The translations under genes and the position numbers were made by a program. Below are positions 1 to 10,600 of a stretch of 64,000 bases of DNA, piece after piece. The notes beneath the pieces were generated by a model. It saw only the letters and a list, made by a program, of their open reading frames with translations. It did no database searches and was not told where the DNA came from. The DNA is from Microbacterium sp. BR1. Lineage in GTDB: Bacteria; Actinomycetota; Actinomycetes; Actinomycetales; Microbacteriaceae. Numbering within the stretch: the first letter of the stretch is position 1; the number at the start of each line of letters is the position of its first letter. The stretch lies in assembly GCF_002812725.1 (NCBI RefSeq), contig NZ_NMUN01000008.1, positions 124,001-188,000 on the forward strand, in the 5' to 3' direction.

Positions 1-181
1 CCGCCCACAGCGCGATGTCGACGACAACGCCGCGGGCGCCACCTCGCCGTTCGAGGCGCCGAGAAGCCAGCCACGTGGCGATCGCAATCCCCAAAATGAT
101 GAATAGCGCATAGAAGCGAAGTTCGAAGCCGCCGAGATAGACAGAATTGATGGAGGGGCTGGGAATACCCGCCGTGAACAT
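1..181 (-). CDS. lgt: Prolipoprotein diacylglyceryl transferase, N-terminal part (runs off the left edge)
   Basis: The minus-strand frame starting at 181 reads MFTAGIPSPSINSVYLGG and then a membrane segment ending in a basic ASRRLERR stretch. This is the characteristic start of Lgt, which transfers diacylglycerol from phosphatidylglycerol to the lipobox cysteine of prelipoproteins in the membrane. Only about 60 residues are present, so the catalytic part lies outside the window. An in-frame TTG at 199 overlaps the stop of the upstream M23 peptidase gene, so the two are probably co-transcribed and may be translationally coupled. The window is rich in lipoproteins and holds two lspA genes, so a local lipoprotein-processing set is plausible. 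The family call is fairly sure; the exact start is not. Confidence 0.8.
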   Translation of the reverse strand, partial: MFTAGIPSPSINSVYLGGFELRFYALFIILGIAIATWLASRRLERRGGARGVVVDIALWA

Positions 182-195
182 CAGGCCGCTGCCGT

Positions 196-1104
196 TCAAG
201 GATTCACCTTTGCCGACAGCCACGCGTAGGGGTCGATGTAGGTACCGTCGGCTCGCATCATACCGAGGTGTAGGTGGGGGCCTCCGCTCAGTCCGGTATC
301 GCCGACTTTGCCGACGAGGTCACCGACACTGACCGAATCACCGGCCCGGAGAGCCAGCGTCCCGACTGCCATGTGTGCGTACAGGCTGCTGATTTTCTCC
401 CCGTCGACGACGTGGTCGATGATCGCGTACACGCCCCACTGGCTGCTGTCGCTGGCTGACGCTTCCCGTACGACGCCATCGGCGACCGCTTGGATCGCCG
501 AGCCGGCGCCCGGGTTCATATCGATCCCGTTGTGATCCTGCGGGCAACCAGGGCACGGTGATTCGCGCCATCCGAACCCGCTGCTGATCGGAACTCCGGT
601 CAGAAAGGGCCACTGTATCGCGCCGCTGTAGTTGACGAATGTGGATGCTGTCTGCGCATACACTCCCGTCGTGATCGCGCTCGCACTGACGTACGTTCCC
701 CGATCGAGGGGTGCGCCTGTCACCTGGATGTCGAGGTCAAGCGATTGGGCCTCGCCGTCGGAGCCACTTGCCTCCACCGTGTCGCTCGACACCGATGCCG
801 GGAATGAGGCGCCGCTGGCGGGAAGAGCGAAACTTAGCGCTAGCGCCACCGCGGACGACATCGCGGTCGCCGACACAATTTGTCGCCGGAACGACGAACG
901 ACGTGTCACGGCGAGCGCAGGGTTGGGTGGCGCCGATGGTGGCAGTGTCAGGCGCTCCTTTCCGCTCTCCCTGATGCTTCGGCGGGTCGGCGAGGTAGCG
1001 GGCATGGACGGGTCTGAGGATGAGGGCATTGTGCATTCCGGGAGGAGACGATGTCGCGCGCACCGGCGCGGAAGAAAAGCGCGAGGATCCAGGTAGCGGA
1101 TCAC
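196..1104 (-). CDS. Secreted M23-family peptidoglycan endopeptidase
   Basis: This is a 302-aa protein in the longest form. Around residues 74-99 there is a basic then hydrophobic segment ending ALPASGA, an export signal. The catalytic domain fills the C-terminal half: HNGID at 191-195, LYAHM around 241-245 and the HLHLG motif at 277-281 supply the zinc ligands and catalytic histidine of LytM/M23 metallopeptidases, which cut peptide cross-links in the wall. The start is uncertain. GTG at 1104 gives an unusually long N-terminus, no candidate has a clear Shine-Dalgarno, and ATG at 1029 is a reasonable alternative. The gene overlaps or abuts lgt downstream. A second, now broken M23 gene begins at 1859 on the other strand. 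Confidence 0.85.
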   Translation of the reverse strand: MIRYLDPRAFLPRRCARHRLLPECTMPSSSDPSMPATSPTRRSIRESGKERLTLPPSAPPNPALAVTRRSSFRRQIVSATAMSSAVALALSFALPASGASFPASVSSDTVEASGSDGEAQSLDLDIQVTGAPLDRGTYVSASAITTGVYAQTASTFVNYSGAIQWPFLTGVPISSGFGWRESPCPGCPQDHNGIDMNPGAGSAIQAVADGVVREASASDSSQWGVYAIIDHVVDGEKISSLYAHMAVGTLALRAGDSVSVGDLVGKVGDTGLSGGPHLHLGMMRADGTYIDPYAWLSAKVNP

Positions 1105-1153
1105 TCGTGACGCGGTCGCGGATCATGAGGCAGACCGGTCTTGACTCACGCCG

Positions 1154-1181
1154 CCACGCCGCCTAAAAATACGCGGCGTGG
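1154..1181 (-). terminator. Inverted repeat downstream of the DUF6153-like gene
   Basis: A 9-bp perfect stem (CCACGCCGC at 1154-1162 pairing with GCGGCGTGG at 1173-1181) closes a short T-rich loop, just past the stop of the minus-strand gene at 1217. It lies in the 112-bp gap before the M23 gene and could end or attenuate transcription. The T run is inside the loop rather than after the stem. Confidence 0.45.
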
Positions 1182-1216
1182 GGCGGTAACGAGCACCGTG
1201 AGGAAAACGGGTGTGC

Positions 1217-1651
1217 TCAGGTCCGACTGATCGAGAGGACGTGAAGATCTGGTGCGCTGTGAAGGAGTACCCGCGCACGGAAACCCGTCCCTAAAGGGGG
1301 AACCAGACGTGTCGACAGCCAGAATCGCCGCGACGCCCGTGCGAGCCCGAGGCCTAAGGCAGCGACGAACGCGCAGACCGCGACAACCATGCACGCAAAC
1401 AGGTCACCCATGTGGGATGAGCAATTTGAATCGCAGGGTTCAGCAACGGAAGAAGAACCGTCCGATGCGGAGGACAATATCGGGTTCTCCATAATGCTCT
1501 GCGAAAGGGACACTTCCGACGAGCCTGCGACGTTGTGCTCGCCCTCGCCCCCTGCATGCATCGCCAGAAGGGCGAGCACGAAGAGCGACACGAGCGTGAC
1601 GAGCCAGAGGGTCGCGCCCTGCGTGCGTGTGCCGTCGCGAAGAATGTTCAC
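1217..1651 (-). CDS. DUF6153-like small membrane protein (copy 1)
   Basis: Start chosen at GTG 1651 because AGGAAGG lies 5-6 bases upstream; this gives 144 aa, like the other copies. There is a hydrophobic segment at about residues 13-32 followed by MHAGG, a low-complexity extracytoplasmic stretch with CDSNC, a second membrane segment, a basic stretch and the C-terminal hexapeptide LSISRT. The same LSISRT end occurs in the proteins at 27868, 30051 and 51723. The family is uncharacterised; here two copies sit directly before DUF305 genes, which suggests a role in copper or envelope stress. It faces away from the M23 gene at 1859 with a 207-bp shared upstream region. Function unknown. Confidence 0.75.
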   Translation of the reverse strand: MNILRDGTRTQGATLWLVTLVSLFVLALLAMHAGGEGEHNVAGSSEVSLSQSIMENPILSSASDGSSSVAEPCDSNCSSHMGDLFACMVVAVCAFVAALGLGLARASRRFWLSTRLVPPLGTGFRARVLLHSAPDLHVLSISRT

Positions 1652-1858
1652 TCGCGCCTTCCTGCCGCAGGGCTCGTTACGTGATCGTGATGACGTCAGG
1701 ACAGAGTACAAGATCTGCATCCGAGACTTTCCTGTGAACCACACCTGGTAGGTATCGCCAACTGCAGTTGCTCGGCGTGTCTGGACAAGCGCGCTGGATG
1801 ATCGGTGTAAGGGTAGCGAACGTTTCCCGCTATCGTCACCCGTCGCACGAGGAGTCCA
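1652..1858. other. Divergent intergenic region
   Basis: This 207-bp region separates the minus-strand DUF6153-like gene from the plus-strand M23 gene and must hold both promoters. A 12-bp palindrome, CAACTGCAGTTG, lies at 1759-1770. A partial metal-operator look-alike (ACACC-N5-GGTAT, 1741-1755) has the wrong spacing for CsoR. A good ribosome-binding site (CGAGGAG) precedes the start at 1859. No gene is seen. Confidence 0.5.
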
Positions 1859-2639
1859 ATGTCCCGCTACCTTCCGCCGGTGGCGCTTCCCGCTGTCGAC
1901 TGCGGGTGTGCACCATCCGCAGAAGAACTACGCAAACTTGAAGGACCGCGACGCGATGCGGGCGTCAGACACACATTGGGGCGGCGGGGCTTCGTGCGCA
2001 TCGGCGCGCTCGGGCTGCTCGCCGCGGCGTCGCTCGGGGTGGCTGCTCCGGCCTTCGCTGCCACGTATCCGTCCTGGGACGATGTGCAGCGCGCCCGCGA
2101 CAATGAAGCCGCGAAAGCCACCGAGATCTCGCGCATTCAAGGGTTCATCGCAACACTGAACGCCAACGTCATACGGACGCAGGCAGCAGCAGAGGAAGCG
2201 TCTCAAGAATTCTTCGTCGCGGAGGAGGAGTACTTTGCTGCTGTTGCGCGGGCGGATGAGTTCCAGTCCCAGGCCGATGCCCAGGCCGCCGTCGCAGCGA
2301 CTGCCTCGGAACGAGCGGGCCGCGTTGCAGCGGAGATGTATCGATCGGGTGGCGACGACACGTCGTTGCGATTGTTCTTTTCCGATGCCGGTGACGCCGA
2401 CCAGCTGCTGAGCAGGTTGGGCAGGGCTGACAAACTTCTGCAGCGAAACCGCGATGCGTTCGCTGATGCCACCGTCGCGCGCGGGGCGGCACAGTCGCTC
2501 AGCGATCAAGCCGCGGTCGCGCGAGACGAACGCGATCGACTCAAGCAGCTCGCTTCGCAGCGAATGGAAGAGTCGCAGGCAGCAGCCGACGCGGCTCAGC
2601 AGGCTCTCGATGAACAATCCACCAACTTGGTCGTCCTAG
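1859..2639 (+). pseudogene. M23 peptidase, 5' fragment (interrupted by the composite transposon)
   Basis: First 260 codons of a secreted peptidase. Around residues 42-68 there is a GRRGFVRIG twin-arginine motif, a hydrophobic stretch and an APAFA-type cleavage site, so Tat export is likely. Alanine- and glutamate-rich coiled coil follows, typical of the N-terminal helical region of EnvC-like or PcsB-like wall hydrolases. The native frame stops at the CTAG target site (2636-2639). A hybrid frame runs 26 bases into the IS. The frame resumes without loss at 25707 and again at 27649, so this was one 462-aa gene. As it stands it encodes no catalytic domain. Confidence 0.9.
2636..2639. repeat. Left target-site duplication (CTAG) of the composite transposon
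   Basis: CTAG here and CTAG at 25703-25706 are the outer flanks of the 23-kb unit. Fusing the outer flanks through a single CTAG restores the peptidase frame exactly. Confidence 0.85.
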
Positions 2640-4363
2640 GTGCGTGGGTCAGATCCTTCCGTTAACGCGCCGGGGTGAATCCGGTGGATAGCGCGGGGTG
2701 CTGGGAGAATCGATTCATGACGGTGACTGCCAGCCTGGAGGGTCTGTTCGAGGTCGAGCCGGGTGAGGCGCGGGCGCCGGGATCGGCTGCACCGGCGGGT
2801 GCGGGCAAGACGTTCCGTGGGTATGACCAGGGGCAGTGTTTCCTGCTCCCGCCGAGTCTGGATGACTGGCTGGACGAGGATGATGAGGCCCGGTTCATCT
2901 CCGAGGTCGTCGAAGAGCTCTTGGATCTGACGCCGGTCTACGCGTCGTACGCGTCCGCCTCGGGTGCGCCTCCGTATGACCCGCGGATGATGTTGAAGCT
3001 GCTGCTGTTCGCGTACGCGACGGGCGTGACCTCGTCTCGTGAGTTGGAGCGGCGCTGCAAGCGCGATATCGCCTTCCGGTGGCTGTCGGGCAACCAGGCG
3101 CCCGACTACCGGTCGCTGGCCCGGTTTCGTCGGCGTCACCTGGATGCCCTGCCGGGGTTGTTCCTGCAGGTGCTGCGGGTCTGCGCGGAGGCGGGGCTGG
3201 TGCGGTTGGGGCGGGTCGCGCTGGATGGCACGAAGCTGGCTGCGAACGCGTCGCGGCATAAGGCGATGAGCTATGACCGGATCGTGCCGAAGATCGATCA
3301 GCTCCAAGCCGAGGTCGCTGCGCTGCTCGCCGAGGCGGAGGCGGTCGATGAGGCCGAGGATCAGCAGTTCGGCCAGGACCGGCGCGGGGACGAGGTCGCC
3401 CCGGAGCTGGCCCGCCGTGAGGGGCGCCTGGCAAAACTACGTGCCGCGAAGGACGCGATCGAGGCCGACGCCGCCGAGAAGGCGGCAGCCGTGGCGCGGA
3501 AGAAGGCCGACGCCGCCGGTCAGCCCCCTGAGCAGGCCGACGCGGCCGTCGCGACTGCGGTGGACACGGCGGCGCCGAAGCCGAAAGCGCAACGCAATTT
3601 CACCGATCCTGAGGCGCGGATGATGAAGACGGTCCGCGGCTTCGATTACGCGTTCAACGCGCAGGCCGTTGTCGATGAGGGCCACCAGATCGTGTTGAGC
3701 GCCGAGGTCACCCAGCAGGCCACCGATATCCAGCAGTTCGTCCCGATGGCCGAGCAGACCCTACGGAACCTCGACGCGGCAGGAATCGAGCGTTCCCCAG
3801 AGGTCGTCCTCGCTGACGCGGGCTACTGCTCGGAAGCCAACCTCGAAGCCGCCGACGATCTGGACGCACAGGTGTTGATCGCGACGGGACGGCAACGTCA
3901 CGGCGAGAGCTTCCCTACCGCCGGCGCCCCGGACCCGGCCCCAGAGGACGCGAGCCGGCGGGAGCGGATGGCGCACGCGCTGCGCACCGAGCAGGGCCGC
4001 ACCGACTACGCGCGCCGCAAAGCCATCGTTGAACCCGCGTTCGGGCAGATGAAGACCCGGCAAAACGCCGGACAGCTCCGGCTACGCGGACTCGCCGGCG
4101 CCCAAGGCGAATGGCTACTCCACACGATCTGCCACAACCTCCGCAAGCTCCGCGTCGCTACAGCCGCCGGGCTGGCGCCCGCATAGGCCTCCCCAGGGGT
4201 CCCTGGGCGTCACAGCACGCACCGACAGTCGCCACGAGCCCCTCGCCGTGCGATCCCGCACGCTCTCACACCGCAACGGCCCGCCCGTTCCCGTTCGCGA
4301 CCGTCAGCGCGCGATGCCAGAGTCAACGCCGCGCGCCACGCCACCCGATTCTGACCCGCGCAC
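2640..4363 (+). mobile_element. IS1182-family insertion sequence, copy 1
   Basis: Terminal inverted repeats are GTGCGTGGGTCAGATCC at the left and, read inward from the right, GTGCGCGGGTCAGAATC (14 of 17 match). One transposase gene fills the element. CTAG lies at both ends. Length and protein are identical to the copy at 23979-25702, indicating recent duplication. Confidence 0.9.
2717..4186 (+). CDS. IS1182-family transposase, copy 1
   Basis: DDE-type transposase of 489 aa from ATG 2717, which has GGGAG about 9 bases upstream; an in-frame start at 2675 would add 14 residues. The N-terminal half has the conserved block YDPRMMLKLLLFAYATG...SSRELERRC typical of IS1182/IS5-like enzymes, followed by RWLSGNQAPDYRSLARFRR and LDGTKLAANAS (first catalytic Asp region). 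A long alanine- and glutamate-rich coiled-coil insertion follows. The C-terminal half has VLADAGYCSE and an IVEPAFGQMKTRQN block, the usual second Asp and the Glu. It looks intact and so potentially active. Confidence 0.92.
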   Translation: MTVTASLEGLFEVEPGEARAPGSAAPAGAGKTFRGYDQGQCFLLPPSLDDWLDEDDEARFISEVVEELLDLTPVYASYASASGAPPYDPRMMLKLLLFAYATGVTSSRELERRCKRDIAFRWLSGNQAPDYRSLARFRRRHLDALPGLFLQVLRVCAEAGLVRLGRVALDGTKLAANASRHKAMSYDRIVPKIDQLQAEVAALLAEAEAVDEAEDQQFGQDRRGDEVAPELARREGRLAKLRAAKDAIEADAAEKAAAVARKKADAAGQPPEQADAAVATAVDTAAPKPKAQRNFTDPEARMMKTVRGFDYAFNAQAVVDEGHQIVLSAEVTQQATDIQQFVPMAEQTLRNLDAAGIERSPEVVLADAGYCSEANLEAADDLDAQVLIATGRQRHGESFPTAGAPDPAPEDASRRERMAHALRTEQGRTDYARRKAIVEPAFGQMKTRQNAGQLRLRGLAGAQGEWLLHTICHNLRKLRVATAAGLAPA

Positions 4364-4609
4364 CTAGTATCGATTACTTCCCCGATTGCCGCACATCGGG
4401 GCCCGTCTCGCGGCCGTTCGGGCGTGCTCTCGAAGTTTTTTCGAGAAATCTCCGCAAACGCGCGTCACGATTCGGGCGTTTCCCCGTGTTATGCGTGCCC
4501 GACTCCTGCACTGAGTCCCCCCAAGGAGTACCCCGGTGCGGGAGTCGGGTACAGATTTCAGGGTCCGATCTCGCGAGGTCGGGCCCGCATCCTGGGGAGG
4601 AAACGGGGA
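4364..4609 (+). promoter_or_regulatory. Structured leader upstream of the giant surface-protein gene
   Basis: 246 bp between the IS end and the gene. It contains a hairpin CTCGAA-gtttt-TTCGAG at 4429-4445 and a larger inverted repeat (CCCGACTCC at 4498-4506 with GGAGTCGGG at 4541-4549). A strong ribosome-binding site, GGGGAGGAAA, stands just before ATG 4610. The promoter itself is not identifiable with confidence. The repeats could be a terminator of a gene lost at the IS junction or a leader structure. Confidence 0.4.
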
Positions 4610-7600
4610 ATGGCACTGCGTTCGGGAGTGATTCGAGACCGGGGCGGAAGCCGCTCGGCGCGCGTCGCGCGCGGTTTCGGCAAGTGGGTGGCAGGCGGGC
4701 TCGCCGCGCTGCTCTTCGGAACCGCGATGATCGCGAGCGGAAGCGGGATCGTCTCCGCCTCCGCGATGGAGGGCGCATCGCTGCTGCTCGTGAAGACCGT
4801 CGACGGCCAGGAGGCCAAGCGCGACCTGCGGCCCGGCGACTCCGTCGTCTACCGCGTCGAGTTCCGGGTGAACGACGAGGACGCGGACGCGCCCGTGCGC
4901 GTCGTCGACGAGCTCCCCGCCGCGTTCGCCGGATGGCGGATCAGCGAGCTCACCGCGGTCGTCGGCGGATCGCCGACGGGCATCACCCTCGATCTGCCCG
5001 GCATCGCCGCCGGGCCGTCGACCGCGGTTCCGGCGTCCGGCACGCTGGGATCCGGCTCCGAGGACCTCACCATCACGGTCGGCGTCGCGCTCCCCGTTCA
5101 GGCGGGCACCGGCAACGACAGCGGGCTCGGCATGTCGACTCGCCACACGGGCGTGCTCGAGTACGTGCTCACCGTTCCGAGCGACCTCTCGCCGAACGAT
5201 CCGATCCTGCGCACCGACCTCGTCAACCGGGCGACCTTCTCCGCGATGGCCGGCCTCACTCCGCTCAGCGTCTCCGACACCGCGATCATCTCGGTCGACA
5301 ACCCCGTCGCGGTGGACGTGACGCCGACGAAGACCTGGACCCCCGCCTCGCAGGGCTATCAGCCCGGCGCGGTCTCGAATCTGACCATCGGCGCCACGCA
5401 GGCCTCGAACGTGCCCGCGAGCGCGCTGCGGCTGCAGGATCCGGCCGACCCCGCTCTCGCGCCGGACGGCGCGACCTCGCTCGCGGACGCCAACCCCTTC
5501 AACTACGTCGACTTCGCGGGCTTCGCCGGCGACCCGACGACGAACCTTCCCGCGGGCGCGACCGCGGCCTCGGTCGAGGTCTACCACTTCGACGGCGCGA
5601 GCTGGAACTGGACCGCTTGGAACAGCGGGCTCGACAACGCAGACATCGCCGGTGTGCGCCTCGGCTACACCGGCTCGGTCCCCCCGGGCGCCTCGGTCTC
5701 GCAGGGCTTCGCGGCCCTGCAGCGGGCGACCCACCGCTCGACCGGCGCCGGGATCTCCGCGGGCTACACGATCTCGAACGACGTGCGCGCGACCGTCGAG
5801 GTGCCGGATCAGCCGTCCGTCTCGAAGGACGCCGAGGCGCCCTTCGCGGTCGGGCCGCAGCGCATCGACGTCTCGGCGCAGAAGCGCTTCCACACCCTTC
5901 CGGACGGCTCCGAGACCACGAACCTCACCGGGGTGACCGCCGGCGACACGGTGGGCGTCGTGCTGCGCGCGATCAACGCCGGCGTGCCGCAGAGCACCAC
6001 CCTCGACCGCCTCGTCATCGCCGAGCCCGGCGCCGGATCCGACAGCCGCTTCTTCGGCGACGAGCTCTCCTTCGCGGGCTTCGCAGCCGGCGATCCGGCC
6101 GCGATCTGGCCCGCGGGTGCGACGAGCGCCGAGCTCACCTGGCAGCACCCCGGAGGCCCGACGGTCGTCACGGTGGCGGCCGGCGATCCGCTGCCGGCGG
6201 CGCCCGCGGACGTCACCGGCTTCGAGCTCGCCTTCGTCGGCGCGATCGAGCCGGGCGCCTTCAGCGAGGTCCGGTACCTGCTGGCCACGAGCTCCGACGA
6301 GGACTTCGTCGCCGCGGGCGGCACGGCGGGCCCCTTCCGCAACACGATCGACGTGACCGGTGAGAAGACCGGGCTCGACGACGACACGGACAATGCGGGA
6401 GCGAACCTCTCGCTGGTCGCCCCCAGCATCGACGTGGCGATCGACAAGCGGGTCGGGCCGGGAACGGTGCTGCCCGGCCAGGGCGTGGTCGTGCAGCTCG
6501 ACACCCGCGTGCAGACCTCGGGCGGGCGCACGAAGCCGACCGAGATCGTGGTGGAGGACGTCTTCGGCGGGGCCGGCACCTTCTGGGACGCCTTCGACGC
6601 GGCCGAGATCCTGCCCCCGATCAGCCGCCCGGTGAACGGCGACGACCCCGTCGTCCAGGCCGATCTGCGCATCGAGGTGCTCGGAGCCGACGGCGTCACC
6701 TGGACGACGCTCGCGGACAACCCGGACGAGAACACCCCGATCGCGGTGCCGGCCGGCGCCACCGGCCTGCGCTTCGTCTACACCAACGCGGCCGGCTTCT
6801 CCCAGATCAGCTACGTGAAGCCGAACATCGCCTTCACCGCGCGCAGCGCGCTGCGCAGCGACGGCGCGCCCACCGGCGGCACCTTCGACACCCCCGTGCG
6901 CTACGAGAACGTCGCCACGGCCGAGGCCGAGGGCCGGCTCGACGACCGCGTCGTCACCGGCGAGGACGACGACCGCGAGAGCGTCGGGATCCGCGGCACC
7001 GAAGGCGGCACCGGTCCCGGCCCGGGCGGCCTGTGGGTGCACAAGGACTGGGCGCACAACTCGCTCGTCTCGCAGTCGGGCGCCTCCTCCTGGACCATCC
7101 AGGAGTGGGCCGTGACCCGGAGCGGCTACGCGACCGTGCAGCTGCAGGATCCCGCCGTTCCGACGGCGACGGGTGCGGGCACCGTCTTCGAGGCCTTCAA
7201 CCTGACGCAGATCCGCCCGATCCGCTTCGCGGCCGGCGGCTCGAACAACACGGTCGATCCCATGCTGCGCTGGGACGTCGTGACCGACGTCCAGCTCTGG
7301 GACGGCGCGAGCTGGACCTCGGTGACCGCCCCCGCGGGCGGCTGGATGAACGCTGACGGCTTCGCGGGCCATGCGCTGACGGCGACGCAGCAGCAGAGCA
7401 CCCTGGGCGTGCGCCTGGTGCTCGCGGAGAACACCGCGGCCCGGCAGGCGGCGGCCGACGCCGGCGACCTGACCGCCCCGGCGGTGGGCAGCGGCATCGC
7501 CGCCTCCGCCGAGACCCGTTCCTTCCGGCTGGACTGGCAGCTGCGCGAGACCGCGCGGCCCGCGAGCGATCCCGTGAAGTGGGTGAAGGAGAGCGGCACG

Positions 7601-10600
7601 ACCTTCAACTGCGGCACCGCGGGCTGCATCGACAACGTCTTCGGCATCACCGCGACCCCCGAGGACGGCGCCCCGGCGACGGAGACCGCGAACGACACGA
7701 TCCAGCTGCTCGACGGCATCGCCAACGTCGCGCTCACGAAGCAGGTGCGCCCGCTCCCGCTCGATGCGGCGGCGCCCGCCGCCGGCAGCATCGAGATGGT
7801 CGCCCCGAATCCGGGCGAGCTCGCCCAGGAGGACTACCCGCGGGCCCGCTACACGCTGACGACCTACAACTCGTCGACGATGCCGGCCGGCTCCCGAGGC
7901 GCGATGAAGCTCGGCAAGATCCGGGTGACCGACACCTCGACGCACCAGCTGAGCCCCGCTCCGGACTTCGACATGGATCGCAGTCCCTTCGAAGGCCGTG
8001 ACTTCGCGGCCGAGGTCGCGGGGCCCGACGGCAACCACTTCGACCGCTTCAACCTGACGGGAGTCTCCTTCGAGGCGCTGCCGGCCTACATCGACGCCGC
8101 CGAGAGCACGGTGGAGCTGTGGCTCTACGACGGCACCGCGACCGGCACGACCCAGGTCTTCACCCTGCAGCAGGCGAGGGACGCCGATGCGGCGTTCGTC
8201 GCGGCGCTGCCGGACGCGATCGGCGTCGCCGTGACCTACTCCGGCACCGACCCCGCGCGCAACGGCAACCGCATCGTCACCGGCGACAACCTCGTCGTGC
8301 ATCTCGACGTGCAGCTGCGCCAGACCGAGCGTCTGAGCGGGGACCCCGTCGAGGGCGGCACCCTGGGCAGCTCCGTCAGCGTGCCGAACGAGGCGATCTC
8401 GCGCGGCTGGGACGCGGTGGTGAACCCGGACAACATGCCGACCGACACCGGCGATGCCGTGGTCGAGCTCACCAGCGCGCAGATCTCCGTGAACCTGCAG
8501 AAGCAGATCGCGGTGGATCACGGCGGCACGAGCGATCGGACGATCACCGAGACCGATCCCGACGCCCCGGTGAACGTGCGGCTGACGGCCGACCCGGACG
8601 GCTCGACCGCGCCGCTCAGCACGCTGCGCATCGAGGACGACACGGCGGGCTTCTGGGATCGCTTCCGGTTCGTCTCCTTCGGCTCCCCGACCCATCCGAC
8701 GGATGCCGACGCGGCGGCGTTCGAGATCCTCGTCGGTGGCGACTGGGTGCCGTTCGAGGGATACATCGGCGACCTCGCAGACATCGAGGGCGTGGCGGTG
8801 ACCTTCTCGCGGACGACCGGCAACGGGCTCTTCCCGGCGGGCGCCGCCTCGTGGAGCGCCTCCTGGGGCACCGCGACGCTGCCCTTCACGGTGCAGCTGC
8901 GCGACGATGTCGCGGTCGACTGGGGAGACGACAGCGAGGAGAACACCGGCCGCGCGGAGGCGGTCAATCCGAACCTGCCGCTCGCCGAGGACGCCGCCGA
9001 CGCCGAGGTCGACTTCTCCGACGGCACGAACGCGATCCGCGTCGTGAAGCGCGCGCCGAACGACACGGGCACGCACCAGGTCGATCCGCTCGTGAGCCTG
9101 CCCTGGAGCCTGGAGTTCACCAACACCGGCACCAGCTACCTGCCGATCACGCGGGTCACCGACGCGATGCCGGAGACGCTGAACTGGGACGGCGAGCAGC
9201 CGACCTTCACGAGCACGCCCGGTGCGAGCGGCGTCAGCGGGCTGACCGCCGACCCCGCCGAGATCGGGGTGAGCATCTCGACCGATGGGCGGGACCTCGT
9301 CTTCGAGTGGCCGGCCGGCTCCCGCATGGAGCCCGGCGAGACCATGACGATCGGTCTCGGCCTCATCCTGCAGCCGCTGCCCACGGGCGAGCGCGCGACC
9401 AACGAGGTCGTCGTCGAGACGGGCGTGCCGCTCGCCACCTGCACGCAGCCGACCGATTTCGGTCAGGATCCGCGGCAGCCCGGCGAGGAGGGCGAGTGCT
9501 CGAACACCAACTTCGTGCAGCCCCGCGCCGGCACCGTGATCGGCGCCGTGAAGACGGTGAACGGCGAGCCAGCCGAGACGCTCGGCGAGCACCTCGTCAG
9601 CGGCGCGCTCGACGTGCGCACGGGTGCCGAGTGCGCCCCCGGCAACTACCTGCCCATCGGCAGCGACTACACGCGCAACCCATGCGCCTCGTACACCGCT
9701 GTCGGCGCGACGGACACCTGGAAGCTGGAGCACATCAACTCGGGCACCAACGCCCTGTCGAGGATGACCATCGTCGACATGATGCCGGGCCCGGGCGACC
9801 AGATGCTCGCCGGAGGCGCGCCGCGCACCTCCACCTTCCGACCGGTGCTCGCCGGCACCTCGCCGGCGGACGTCTTCACCCTCTCCGGCCTGCCCGCCGG
9901 AGCGACGTACACCATCGACGTCACCACCAACCCGCAGGCCTGCGTGGGACCCACCCCGGGCAGCTCGCTCTGGGTGTCCGATCCCGAGTGCTCCGACGCC
10001 GTCGCCAACCCGGCGAACGTGTGGGTGCCGCTCGCCGGCTACACGGGCGACATCGCCGACATCGCGGGCTTCCGCGTCAACGTCGACATGTCGAGCGAGC
10101 CGCTGCAGCCGGCCGGCAACGTCGTGGTCGAGTTCGAGACGGTGAACCGCGTCGTGCAGAACGCGCCCGAGGGCCTGCAGCCGACCCTCGAGCAGTTCGC
10201 CACGCCCCAGTTCGCCTGGAACCAGAACGGCGTCATCGCCTGGGACACCGTCGGCAACCGCGTCAACCTGCCCGCCGCGCCCCAGCGCGCCGGCGTGACG
10301 GTGAAGACCGGCTCGCTGGAGATCTCGAAGGAGGTCCTGGGAGAGGGGGCCGGCAACGCGCCCGAGCTCTTCCCCGTGGAGCTCGCCTGCACCGTGCCGA
10401 GCGGCGTCGCCGACCCCGAGCGCGTGCCGCTCGACCTGGGCGACTCCTCGACCGTGCTGGTGCCGGGCGACGGCACCGCGGTTCGGATCTCGGGCATCCC
10501 GATCGGTGCGGACTGCATCGCCCGGGAGTCCGGCGAGGTCGGCGCCCACGGCGAGAGCGGCCGCTCCATCGAGCCCGCTCCCGGCGTGATGCCCGCGACC

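Noticed and set aside
1741..1755. ACACC-N5-GGTAT as a third CsoR operator, before DUF6153 copy 1
   Set aside because: The spacer is 5 instead of 7 bases and one arm has a mismatch; too weak to claim.
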